This document shows positions 1-6,468 of a stretch of DNA of 17,349 nt, piece by piece. The position numbers and the translations under genes were made by a program. Source of the stretch: Caulobacteraceae bacterium (GTDB lineage Bacteria; Pseudomonadota; Alphaproteobacteria; Caulobacterales; Caulobacteraceae); NCBI GenBank assembly GCA_003136615.1, contig PLFA01000202.1:682-18030 (forward strand), in the 5' to 3' direction. Under the pieces are notes generated by a model. That model searched no databases and was not told the DNA's origin. It saw only the letters and a list, made by a program, of their open reading frames with translations. The stretch's first letter is position 1. The number at the start of each line of letters is the position of its first letter.

Positions 1-1
1 C

Positions 2-742
2 GCCGCCGCCGAGCACGTGCGCGAGGGACTGCCGGTACTCGCGTCCTATTGCGATGCGCTGGGCATCCGGGCCTTCGCGGACGGCAAGAACCTGGCGGCG
101 GACCTGGCCGAGACCACCTTCAGCGCCATGGCACAGCTGGTCGACAAACCGCTGATCAACCTCGAGTCGGCGATCAGCCATCCCTGCCAGGCGCTCGCGG
201 ACTGGAAGACCATGGACGACGTGCAGGTGCCGCGCCAGGGCCGGTTCGTGCTGTCCTGGGTCTGGCATCCGCGGGCCCTGCCACTGGCCGTGCCGGCCAC
301 GGCGCTGCACATGGCCGCGATGCGCGGCATGGACGTGACCGTGCTGCGCCCGGAGGGCTTTGCGCTGCCCCCGGCGATCATGGACAAGGCCCGGCGCGCC
401 GCGAGTGCCTCGGGCGGCAGCGTGCGCGAAACGGACGACCGCCGCGAAGCGCTCGAGGGCGCCCAGATCATCTACGCCAAGGAATGGGGCGCCACCCGCG
501 CTTACGGCGACAGCGAAGCAGACGCGCAGCTGCGCGCCTCCCTGACCGACTGGTGCGTGCGCGACAGCTGGTTCGCCGCCACCGATCCGGCCTGCCGCCT
601 GATGCACTGCCTGCCCGTGCGGCGCAACACCGCCGTAGCGGATGAAGTGCTCGACGGCCCGCGCAGCATCGTGCAGCGCGAAGCCCACAACCGTCTGCTG
701 GTGCAGATGGCCGTGCTCTACCGAATGCTCAAAGGAGACTAA
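2..742 (+). CDS. argF': N-acetyl/N-succinylornithine carbamoyltransferase, 3' part (5' end outside window)
   Basis: Partial gene; the reading frame is open from base 2 and about 246 residues are visible, against roughly 320-340 for the family. It transfers the carbamoyl group from carbamoyl phosphate to an N-acylated ornithine in the acylated arginine pathway, in the cytosol. Visible family marks are HPCQALAD (ornithine/carbamoyl phosphate side), WHPRALPLAVP, IIYAKEWGA and MHCLPVRRN near the C-terminus. These fit the Bacteroidetes succinylornithine and Xanthomonas acetylornithine transcarbamylases (known from memory) better than classical OTCase, which has HCLPAHR. The N-terminal STRT-type carbamoyl phosphate loop lies upstream of the window. 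The residue before the first visible Glu-His is Ala, at the position that separates acetyl from succinyl specificity. It ends TAA, 4 nt before the argB ATG, so the two genes are one operon. Exact acyl substrate is unresolved. Confidence 0.85.
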   Translation, partial: AAAEHVREGLPVLASYCDALGIRAFADGKNLAADLAETTFSAMAQLVDKPLINLESAISHPCQALADWKTMDDVQVPRQGRFVLSWVWHPRALPLAVPATALHMAAMRGMDVTVLRPEGFALPPAIMDKARRAASASGGSVRETDDRREALEGAQIIYAKEWGATRAYGDSEADAQLRASLTDWCVRDSWFAATDPACRLMHCLPVRRNTAVADEVLDGPRSIVQREAHNRLLVQMAVLYRMLKGD

Positions 743-746
743 GCTG

Positions 747-1679
747 ATGATCACCAACCGGACCGATCAGACGGCCGCCATCCGCGCGCTGAAAAGCGCC
801 GCGCCCTACATCCGGATGTACAAGGGCAAGACCTTCGTCATCAAGGCCGGCGGCGGCGTTTTCGGCACGCCGACACTGACCCAGTCGCTGATGGAGCAGA
901 TCAGCATCCTGCACTACATGGGCGTGCGCGTGGTGATGGTGCACGGCGGCGGCCCGCAGCTCACGGAAGTTGCCGACGCCATGGGCGTGCAGACCCGGAT
1001 GGTGCAGGGCCGGCGCGTGACCGATGAGAAATCCATCGATGTCACCTCGATGGTGCTCAACGGCCTGATCAACACCCGCATCCTGGCGATCTGCCGCGAA
1101 CTGAACATCCAGGCCGTGGGCATCAGCGGCGTCGACGCGGGGCTGGTCCAGGCGCACCGGCGCAAGCCGGTCCAGCTCGAGGGCAGCTCAGAAGTGGTGG
1201 ACTACGGGCTGGTCGGCGACATCGACCGCATCGACACGACCGCCATCCGCAACCTGCTCGACGGCGGCTACCTGCCCGTGATCAGCCCGCTGTCGGCGGA
1301 CGAACATGGCACGCTGCTCAACATCAACGCGGACACCGTCGCCGCCGCGATCGGCGCGGCGCTGTCCGCCGAGAAACTGATCCTGTGCACCGGGGCTCCC
1401 GGGATCCTGGAGCGCCTCGAGGATCCAGGCTCGCTGATCTCCTACACGGACCTCGGGGGACTCAAGCGCCTGCGCCAGTCCGGCAGTCTCAGCGACGGCA
1501 TGCTGCCGAAGGCCCGGGCCATCGAGAGCGCGCTCAATGGCGGCGTGCAGCGGGTGCATGTCGTGTCGTATGCATCTCCCGAGGGCATCCTGGGCGAGGT
1601 GTTCACCAACGAGGGCACCGGCACGCTGATCGTCGCCGACGTCAACCACCTGCCGGCGAACGAGCAGCACCTGACATGA
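747..1679 (+). CDS. argB: Acetylglutamate kinase (ArgB)
   Basis: 310 residues. Phosphorylates N-acetyl-L-glutamate (or the N-succinyl form if the pathway is succinylated), the second step of arginine synthesis. The amino-acid kinase fold is shown by the catalytic-Lys strand VIKAGGG (Lys33; the family more often has IKYGG), HGGGPQ at residues 66-71, the nucleotide-site stretch NINADTVAAAIGA, and DGMLPKARAIESAL with GGVQRVHVV near the C-terminus. A helical extension of about 25 residues precedes the first strand, as in arginine-inhibited NAGKs; feedback by arginine is inferred. There is no C-terminal GNAT domain, unlike the fused synthase-kinase of Xanthomonas. The ATG is preceded by AGGAG (733-737) at 9 nt, which favours it over upstream in-frame starts inside the transcarbamylase gene. 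Its TGA overlaps the argH ATG by 4 nt (ATGA). Confidence 0.9.
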   Translation: MITNRTDQTAAIRALKSAAPYIRMYKGKTFVIKAGGGVFGTPTLTQSLMEQISILHYMGVRVVMVHGGGPQLTEVADAMGVQTRMVQGRRVTDEKSIDVTSMVLNGLINTRILAICRELNIQAVGISGVDAGLVQAHRRKPVQLEGSSEVVDYGLVGDIDRIDTTAIRNLLDGGYLPVISPLSADEHGTLLNINADTVAAAIGAALSAEKLILCTGAPGILERLEDPGSLISYTDLGGLKRLRQSGSLSDGMLPKARAIESALNGGVQRVHVVSYASPEGILGEVFTNEGTGTLIVADVNHLPANEQHLT

Positions 1680-3061
1680 CCCGGCTGTGGGACAAGGGTG
1701 CGCCGCTGGATGCGCGCGTCCTGGCGTATACCGCCGGGGATGACTACCTGCTCGATGAGCGGCTGGTGCCGTACGACGTGCAGGCCTCGCTGGCCCACGC
1801 CCGGATGCTGCACGACCAGCAGCTGCTGTCGGCGCAGGACCTGGCCGCGATCACGGCCGGGCTGACCGAGCTTGGGCAAGCGCACGCGCGCGGCGAGTGG
1901 CGCATCGAGCTGGCCGACGAGGACGGCCAGACCGCGCTGGAGGCGCGCCTCACGCAGAAGATCGGCGAGGCCGGCGCCCGCATCCACCTCGGCCGCTCGC
2001 GCAACGACCAGGTGCTGACGGCGCTGCGCCTGTACCTGCGCGAGGCCACGCGCGAGCTGGCGGCGGGCGCACTGCGCGTCGCCGACGCGCTCGAAGAACT
2101 CGCGGCGCGCGAGCACGCCACGGTGCTGCCCGGCTACACCCACATGCAGCAGGCGATGCCCAGCTCGGTGCCGCTGTGGGCCGGAGGCTTCGCCGCCGAG
2201 ATCCGCGACGACGCCGCGAACCTCGAGGGCGTGCTGCGGCGGCTTGGTCGCAATCCGCTGGGTTCGGCCGCCGGCTACGGCGCCCCGGGCCTGCCGCTGG
2301 ACCGCGACGCCACGACGCGCGCCATGGGTTTCGACTCGACCCAGTCGCCGGTGACGGCCGTGCAGCTCTCGCGCGGCAAGGCCGAGGCGCAGCTGTTGTT
2401 CGAGCTCAGCCTGCTGTGCCAGGACCTCGGCCGCATGGCCGCCGATCTGCTGCTGTTCTATACCCAGGAATTCGCTTTCATCAGCCTGCCGGACGCCTTC
2501 ACCACCGGCTCCTCGATCATGCCGCAGAAGCGCAATCCCGACGCCGCCGAGCTGATCCGCGCCAAGGCCGGACGCATTCTGGGGTCCCTGGTCAACTTGA
2601 CCGTGGTGATGAAGGGTCTTCCGCTCGCCTATGGCAAGGACATGCAGGAGGATAAGCCGCCGGTCTTCGAGGCCTTTGACGCCCTGGATCTCTCCCTGGC
2701 CGCCATGACCGGAATGATCGCGGACCTCACGCCCAACCGGGCGGCCATGGCCGCTGCCGCCGGCCAGGGCTTTTCCACGGCGACCGACATGGCGGACTGG
2801 CTGGTGCGGACCCTGAACATGCCCTTCCGCGAAGCCCACCACGTCACCGGCCGCGCCGTGGCCCGGGCCGAGGCCCTGGGCCTTGATCTTCAGGCCCTGC
2901 CGCTGGCCGAGCTTCAGGCCCTGGATGCGCGGATCACCGAGAATCTCCGCGCGGTTCTCGCGCCCGCCGATTCCATCGCCAGCCGGTCCAGCCTGGGCGG
3001 CACGGCGCCAAGAGAAGTTCGTCGGCAAATCAGCCTATGGAAGGCCCGTCTCGCCCCATGA
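1676..3061 (+). CDS. argH: Argininosuccinate lyase (ArgH), apparent hybrid of two lineages
   Basis: 461 residues, normal length. Cleaves argininosuccinate to arginine and fumarate; works as a tetramer whose active sites mix residues from three subunits. Seen: GRSRNDQ (107-112), GYTHMQ with His156, NPLGSAAG (193-200), LSRGK (231-235) and the fumarase/ASL signature GSSIMPQKRNP (278-288) with the likely catalytic Ser280. Up to about residue 280 it reads like ArgH of lineages with N-acyl-ornithine transcarbamylase (GNDY/GDDYLLDE, LPGYTHMQQAMPSS). From about residue 303 it reads like alphaproteobacterial ArgH (GLPLAYGKDMQEDKPPVFEAFDAL, here quoted in parts: GLPLAYGKDMQEDK then FDAL; FSTATDMADWLV; NMPFREAHHVTG). 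CTT codons become commoner downstream. The canonical His of EDxHxxIE is Gln85. Starts and ends in ATGA overlaps with argB and the lipoprotein gene. Function as ArgH is safe; the origin of the hybrid is not. Confidence 0.92.
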   Translation: MTRLWDKGAPLDARVLAYTAGDDYLLDERLVPYDVQASLAHARMLHDQQLLSAQDLAAITAGLTELGQAHARGEWRIELADEDGQTALEARLTQKIGEAGARIHLGRSRNDQVLTALRLYLREATRELAAGALRVADALEELAAREHATVLPGYTHMQQAMPSSVPLWAGGFAAEIRDDAANLEGVLRRLGRNPLGSAAGYGAPGLPLDRDATTRAMGFDSTQSPVTAVQLSRGKAEAQLLFELSLLCQDLGRMAADLLLFYTQEFAFISLPDAFTTGSSIMPQKRNPDAAELIRAKAGRILGSLVNLTVVMKGLPLAYGKDMQEDKPPVFEAFDALDLSLAAMTGMIADLTPNRAAMAAAAGQGFSTATDMADWLVRTLNMPFREAHHVTGRAVARAEALGLDLQALPLAELQALDARITENLRAVLAPADSIASRSSLGGTAPREVRRQISLWKARLAP

Positions 3062-3348
3062 CCGCCGCCAAGATCAGCCTTCGCCTTGCCGCCGCTTTCG
3101 TCGCGGGCGCCCTGCTTGTCGCCTGCGGCCGGGTCGGCACGCTGGAACAGCCCGCGCCGCTCTATGGGGCCAAGGCCAAGGCGGACTATCAGGCCCGCAA
3201 GGCGGCGCGGGCGGCCGCCGTCGAAGCTCGGCGGGACAGGGGATTACCGGACAAGGTGACCGAATCCGATCCGATTCTGAAGCCCGCCCTACCGCCGGGC
3301 GCGGCGCCGCCGCCCAGCGCCGCTTCGCCTTCGCCTCAGCCGCAATGA
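3058..3348 (+). CDS. Small lipoprotein of the argH-lysA interval
   Basis: 96 residues. The N-terminus is a lipoprotein signal: basic residues (TAAKISLR), a hydrophobic run (LAAAFVAGALL) and the lipobox LVAC with the acylated Cys at about residue 22, predicting attachment to the inner or outer membrane after cleavage by signal peptidase II. The mature part is short, charged in the middle (KAKADYQARKAARAAAVEARRD) and ends in a Pro/Ala-rich tail (last ~20 residues). It resembles the short LptM/YifL-like lipoproteins that often precede lysA in Proteobacteria (DNA-level context known from the family); LptM helps LPS-assembly complex maturation in E. coli, but that role here is only inferred. An ATG seven codons upstream is possible, but the ATGA overlap with argH and the shorter signal favour 3058. 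Also ATGA-coupled to lysA. Confidence 0.75.
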   Translation: MTAAKISLRLAAAFVAGALLVACGRVGTLEQPAPLYGAKAKADYQARKAARAAAVEARRDRGLPDKVTESDPILKPALPPGAAPPPSAASPSPQPQ

Positions 3349-4640
3349 ACCATTTCGAGCCGCGCGGCGGTCAGCTCTTCTGCGAAGAGGTGGCGCTGGA
3401 GGAGATCGCGCGGGAGGTCGGCACGCCCGTCTATATCTATTCCTCGGCCACCCTCGCGCGGCACTATCAGGTTTTCCGTCAGGCTCTGGACGGCGAGCCG
3501 GCCCTGGCGGGCGCGCTCATCGCCTTCGCGGTAAAGGCCAATTCCAATCTTTCGGTTTTGGCGAGTCTGGCGCGTCTTGGGGCGGGCGCGGACACGGTCT
3601 CGGAAGGGGAGATTCGTCGCGCCCTGTCCGCCGGCATCGGGCCGGCCAAGATCATTTTTTCCGGGGTCGGAAAGACCGCGCGCGAGATCGCCTTCGCCAT
3701 CGCCGCGGGGGTGCGGCAGATCAATATCGAGTCGGAGCCCGAACTCGCCCTGGTGGCCGAATTGGCCGAGGCGGCGGGGGCGCGGCCCAGCATCGCGATC
3801 CGGGTCAACCCCGAAGTCGGGGCGGGCGGTCACGCCAAGATCACCACCGGCGCCGTCGAGAGCAAGTTTGGGGTCTCTCTGGCCGAGGCCGAACGGCTCT
3901 ATGCGTCAGCGGCGGCCTCGCCCCACCTCGACGCCAGGGGCCTCGCCTGCCACATCGGCAGCCAGATCACCGATCTTGCGCCCCTCGCGGCGGCCTATGA
4001 CCGCCTGCGGGGCCTGACCTTAAGATTGCGACAGCTGGGTCTGCCGGTGGAGGCTCTGGACCTGGGCGGCGGCTTGGGCGCGCCCTATTTCAACAGCCCA
4101 GATCCCCCCGCGCCCGCCGCCCTCGCCGCCCTGGCCGCCCGGGCCGTGGAAGGTCTCGATGTGGAGGTGAGCTTCGAACCCGGACGCGTCATCGCCGCCA
4201 ATGCGGGGGTGCTGATCGCCCGGGTGCTGCACGTCCATGCGCGGCCCGATGGCCGGCGCTTCCTGGTCCTGGACGGGGCCATGAATGATCTCATGCGCCC
4301 GGCCCTTTACGACTCCTTCCACGACATCCGGCCCCTCTCGCCCCGTCCAGGCCCGGTGCGTGACTATGACGTGGTAGGCCCCGTCTGCGAGACGGGGGAC
4401 ACCTTCGCCAGGGCCCGGCCCCTGCCCCCGCTGGAAGGCGGCGACCTTGTGGCCTTCATGACCGCCGGCGCCTATGGGGCGGTTATGGCCAGCGAATATA
4501 ACAGCCGTCCCCTCGTGCCCGAGGTCCTGGTCAGCGGATCATCCTGGTCCTTGGTGCGCGGCAGGCCCAGCTATGAGGAGATGCTGGCGCGCGACCGGCT
4601 CGCCCCTTGGCTATCCGCCGGCTCGATAACGCCGACATAG
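3345..4640 (+). CDS. lysA: Diaminopimelate decarboxylase (LysA)
   Basis: 431 residues, usual length. PLP-dependent decarboxylation of meso-diaminopimelate to L-lysine, the last step of lysine synthesis, cytosolic. Fold III (alanine-racemase type) barrel: PLP Schiff-base Lys64 in FAVKANSN, SGVGKT, HIGSQI (substrate/PLP contact), the phosphate-binding Gly motif LDLGGGLG, FEPGR, and the C-terminal CETGDTFA whose Cys comes from the partner subunit of the dimer. MNDLMRPALY is another family block. Start ATG overlaps the lipoprotein stop as ATGA, so translation is probably coupled through argH, lipoprotein and lysA, tying arginine and lysine synthesis to one transcript. The last 70 nt overlap the convergent hpt gene; the encoded tail (about 23 residues) is beyond the recognisable core. 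Confidence 0.95.
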   Translation: MNHFEPRGGQLFCEEVALEEIAREVGTPVYIYSSATLARHYQVFRQALDGEPALAGALIAFAVKANSNLSVLASLARLGAGADTVSEGEIRRALSAGIGPAKIIFSGVGKTAREIAFAIAAGVRQINIESEPELALVAELAEAAGARPSIAIRVNPEVGAGGHAKITTGAVESKFGVSLAEAERLYASAAASPHLDARGLACHIGSQITDLAPLAAAYDRLRGLTLRLRQLGLPVEALDLGGGLGAPYFNSPDPPAPAALAALAARAVEGLDVEVSFEPGRVIAANAGVLIARVLHVHARPDGRRFLVLDGAMNDLMRPALYDSFHDIRPLSPRPGPVRDYDVVGPVCETGDTFARARPLPPLEGGDLVAFMTAGAYGAVMASEYNSRPLVPEVLVSGSSWSLVRGRPSYEEMLARDRLAPWLSAGSITPT

Positions 4641-5149
4641 GGCAGCCCGCGAAAGCCGCCAGCCAGGTCCATCCCATAGCCCACGAGGAATCGCGAGGGC
4701 GCCTCCCAGGCCACATGGTCCGGCTCCAGGACCCGGCCCGGCCAGGGCTTGCGCGCGAACACCACCGTCGTCACGCGCGCCGCTCCCGCATCGGTGAGCA
4801 AGCGCGCGGCCTCCGCCAGAGATAGGCCTGAGTCGATGACATCATCGATGATCACGACATGGCGCCCGCTGACCGAACGCTGGGGCCCGGCGCGCACTTC
4901 GCATCGTCCCGCGCTGGTCGTGGCGTCGCCATATGAGGTGAGCCACAGGCCTTCGAAGGCCACGGGACGCCCCAGGCTCGCCAGGGCCCGGGTCAGGTCG
5001 GCGGCGAACCAGAGACCGCCGATGAGCAGACAGACGGCTACCGCGTCAGGTGCGATTTCAGGCGCCAGCCTGCGGGCGACGGCCTCGACATGATGGGCAA
5101 TGTCCTCAGGAGCCAGGAGAACCTGAGGCGCCGGGTGGATCTCAACCAT
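4571..5149 (-). CDS. hpt: Hypoxanthine/purine phosphoribosyltransferase
   Basis: 192 residues on the minus strand. Type I phosphoribosyltransferase, probably making IMP/GMP from hypoxanthine or guanine and PRPP in purine salvage. The PRPP-binding motif is clear: HVVIIDDVIDSGLS at residues 97-110, with acidic pair and Ser-Gly as in VDDIxDTG. LIGGLWFAADL near residue 42 is the loop that is usually LKGG or LNGG, and the SYG at 72-74 matches the flexible-loop SSY motif. The C-terminal VGYGMDLAGGFRGLPYVGVI matches the purine-ring end of HPRTs (VGYGLDY...RNLPYIGVL). It is divergent, so base specificity is uncertain. Start ATG overlaps the end of the zinc-ribbon gene by 8 nt, so both are one minus-strand operon. 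Its 3' end runs 70 nt into lysA. Confidence 0.82.
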   Translation of the reverse strand: MVEIHPAPQVLLAPEDIAHHVEAVARRLAPEIAPDAVAVCLLIGGLWFAADLTRALASLGRPVAFEGLWLTSYGDATTSAGRCEVRAGPQRSVSGRHVVIIDDVIDSGLSLAEAARLLTDAGAARVTTVVFARKPWPGRVLEPDHVAWEAPSRFLVGYGMDLAGGFRGLPYVGVIEPADSQGASRSRASISS

Positions 5150-5699
5150 GTGGCGGAGCGGCCGCCTGCGGAGGTGGCTTGGCCAAGGGCGTGGGCGGCG
5201 GCGGCGGCGGCGCCTTCATGGGCATTCCGAAGGCGGAATAGATCGGCGCCGTTTTGGGCGCGATGCGCACGATCTCCATGCGGAACGCGAAAGCGCCCGC
5301 GGCCAGAACCGCGAGGATGACCAAGCCGAGCAGAAGATTCGACAGCGGCCCGGACCCCTTGGCCGCCGCGGGCTTGGAGTCCGTGTTGATCGGCGCCACG
5401 AAGAGCGACTCGAGAACCGGAGGCTCGGCCACCACAGCGACTGGCGCGGAGTCGTCTTGATCCACCGCCTCCAAGACGGGGGCGACGGTCGCCATGCCAG
5501 GATCGGCCACGGGCGACGGGGTCGGTTCGGGCGGAGGCGGTTCGGGCGGGGCCGCAGCGGGCGCGGGAATGTTTTCGCCCTCCGCCGAGACGCGCCATTC
5601 TTCGCCGCAGGCCGCGCACTTCACCTTTCGGCCCTCGGGGCGCATCTGCCCGTCGTCGACAAGATAACGGGTGGCGCACTGCGGACAGGTCAGTATCAT
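5142..5699 (-). CDS. MJ0042-type zinc-ribbon membrane protein (DUF3426-like)
   Basis: 185 residues on the minus strand. N-terminal zinc ribbon with two CxxC knuckles: Cys5/Cys8 (CPQC, followed by ATRYLVDD) and Cys28/Cys31 (KCAACGEEW), the MJ0042 pattern. A long Pro/Ala/Glu-rich linker (about 43-75) follows, then one membrane segment at 120-139 (NLLLGLVILAVLAAGAFAF) and a short tail RMEIVRIAPKTAPIYSAFGM resembling the start of DUF3426, ending in a Pro-rich run. The zinc ribbon is predicted cytoplasmic with the tail in the periplasm. Function is unknown. The start at 5699 was chosen because the ribbon begins at once; the longer frame upstream is unrelated sequence. Downstream hpt overlaps by 8 nt, and ftsE is divergent. 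Confidence 0.8.
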   Translation of the reverse strand: MILTCPQCATRYLVDDGQMRPEGRKVKCAACGEEWRVSAEGENIPAPAAAPPEPPPPEPTPSPVADPGMATVAPVLEAVDQDDSAPVAVVAEPPVLESLFVAPINTDSKPAAAKGSGPLSNLLLGLVILAVLAAGAFAFRMEIVRIAPKTAPIYSAFGMPMKAPPPPPPTPLAKPPPQAAAPPHG

Positions 5700-5700
5700 C

Positions 5701-5713
5701 GTGAGAGACTCAC
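5701..5713. promoter_or_regulatory. Inverted repeat with a GANTC site upstream of the zinc-ribbon gene
   Basis: Arms GTGAG and CTCAC flank AGA directly before the minus-strand start codon at 5699, and the repeat contains GACTC (5707-5711), a GANTC sequence that CcrM methylates in Caulobacterales. The short arms could be chance. It lies in the ~88 bp shared by the divergent zinc-ribbon and ftsE genes. Confidence 0.25.
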
Positions 5714-5787
5714 CCCAGACGTTTTGTTCCCAACGGGTCGCCGATTTTGGCTTTGATGTCCAGGACGCCGGTAACAGCTTGAGCCAG

Positions 5788-6468
5788 ATGGCAGGCATGG
5801 TGGGCGGACAGGGTCATCTGGTCAGGTTCCATCGGGTGGAGAGCGCCGCGCGGGGGCGGATGGCGGGGCTGGCCCCGCTCTCGTTTATCCTCGGACCGGG
5901 CGCGCGCGCCGCCCTGGTCGGGCCGCCAGGATCGGGCAAGAGCCTGGCCCTTCGCCTGATCGCCGTGGGGGCCCCGCCGCCGGCCGGGACCCTTGAACTC
6001 TTCGGAACCCATGTGAGCGCGATTCAGCGATCTCGCCGCGCCCTGGTGCGTCGGCGGCTGGGGCTGATGCTGGCGGATTTTCCCCTCGTGGACGCCTTGA
6101 GCGTGATCGACAATATAGCCCTCGCCGCCCGCGCCGTGGGCCGAGACGAGACCGAGTTCTTTCCCCGGGCTCTGGAGATGCTGAATTGGGTGGGCTTAAG
6201 CGCGCGGGCGGACGAAGCGGCGGGACATCTGGATCTTGAAGGCCGCTGGCGCCTTTGGCTGGCGCGGGCCCTGACCAACAACCCCGAACTGCTCCTGGCG
6301 GACGAGCCGGGCGCGGGGTTGGAGGAAGGTCCGCGCGCGGCCTTTTTCAAGTTGATCGACCAGGTCCATGGGGCAGGCATCGCGGTGATCATGGCCATGG
6401 CCGACGAGGCCCAGGCCGCGCGTCTGGGCCCCACGATCCGTCTCTCACGGCGGGCGGGGGCGGCATGA
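5788..6468 (+). CDS. ftsE: FtsE-like cell-division ABC ATPase with degenerate ATPase motifs
   Basis: 226 residues from this start. FtsE is the cytosolic ATPase that drives FtsX to activate septal peptidoglycan hydrolysis. Walker A is intact (GPPGSGKS, 45-52), as is Walker B (LLLADEP, 168-174, with Glu173). RRRLGLMLADFPLVDALSV aligns with the FtsE block RRRIGVVFQDFRLLDHLT, but the Q-loop Gln is Ala96. The ABC signature LSGGQ/E is replaced by LDLEG (148-152), although the following WLARAL is kept. The H-loop His is replaced by Ala205 (MAMADE for VATHD). So binding of nucleotide is plausible, but normal hydrolysis is doubtful. Assignment as FtsE rests on the ATGA overlap with a good FtsX. Start could also be ATG 5797; neither has a strong Shine-Dalgarno sequence. 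Confidence 0.75.
   Translation: MAGMVGGQGHLVRFHRVESAARGRMAGLAPLSFILGPGARAALVGPPGSGKSLALRLIAVGAPPPAGTLELFGTHVSAIQRSRRALVRRRLGLMLADFPLVDALSVIDNIALAARAVGRDETEFFPRALEMLNWVGLSARADEAAGHLDLEGRWRLWLARALTNNPELLLADEPGAGLEEGPRAAFFKLIDQVHGAGIAVIMAMADEAQAARLGPTIRLSRRAGAA

Noticed and set aside
1442..3028. Long minus-strand open frame (528 codons) opposite argB and argH
   Set aside because: Its protein is rich in His, Gln, Arg and Gly with no motif, and it is fully antisense to two clear enzymes; high GC makes such shadow frames common.
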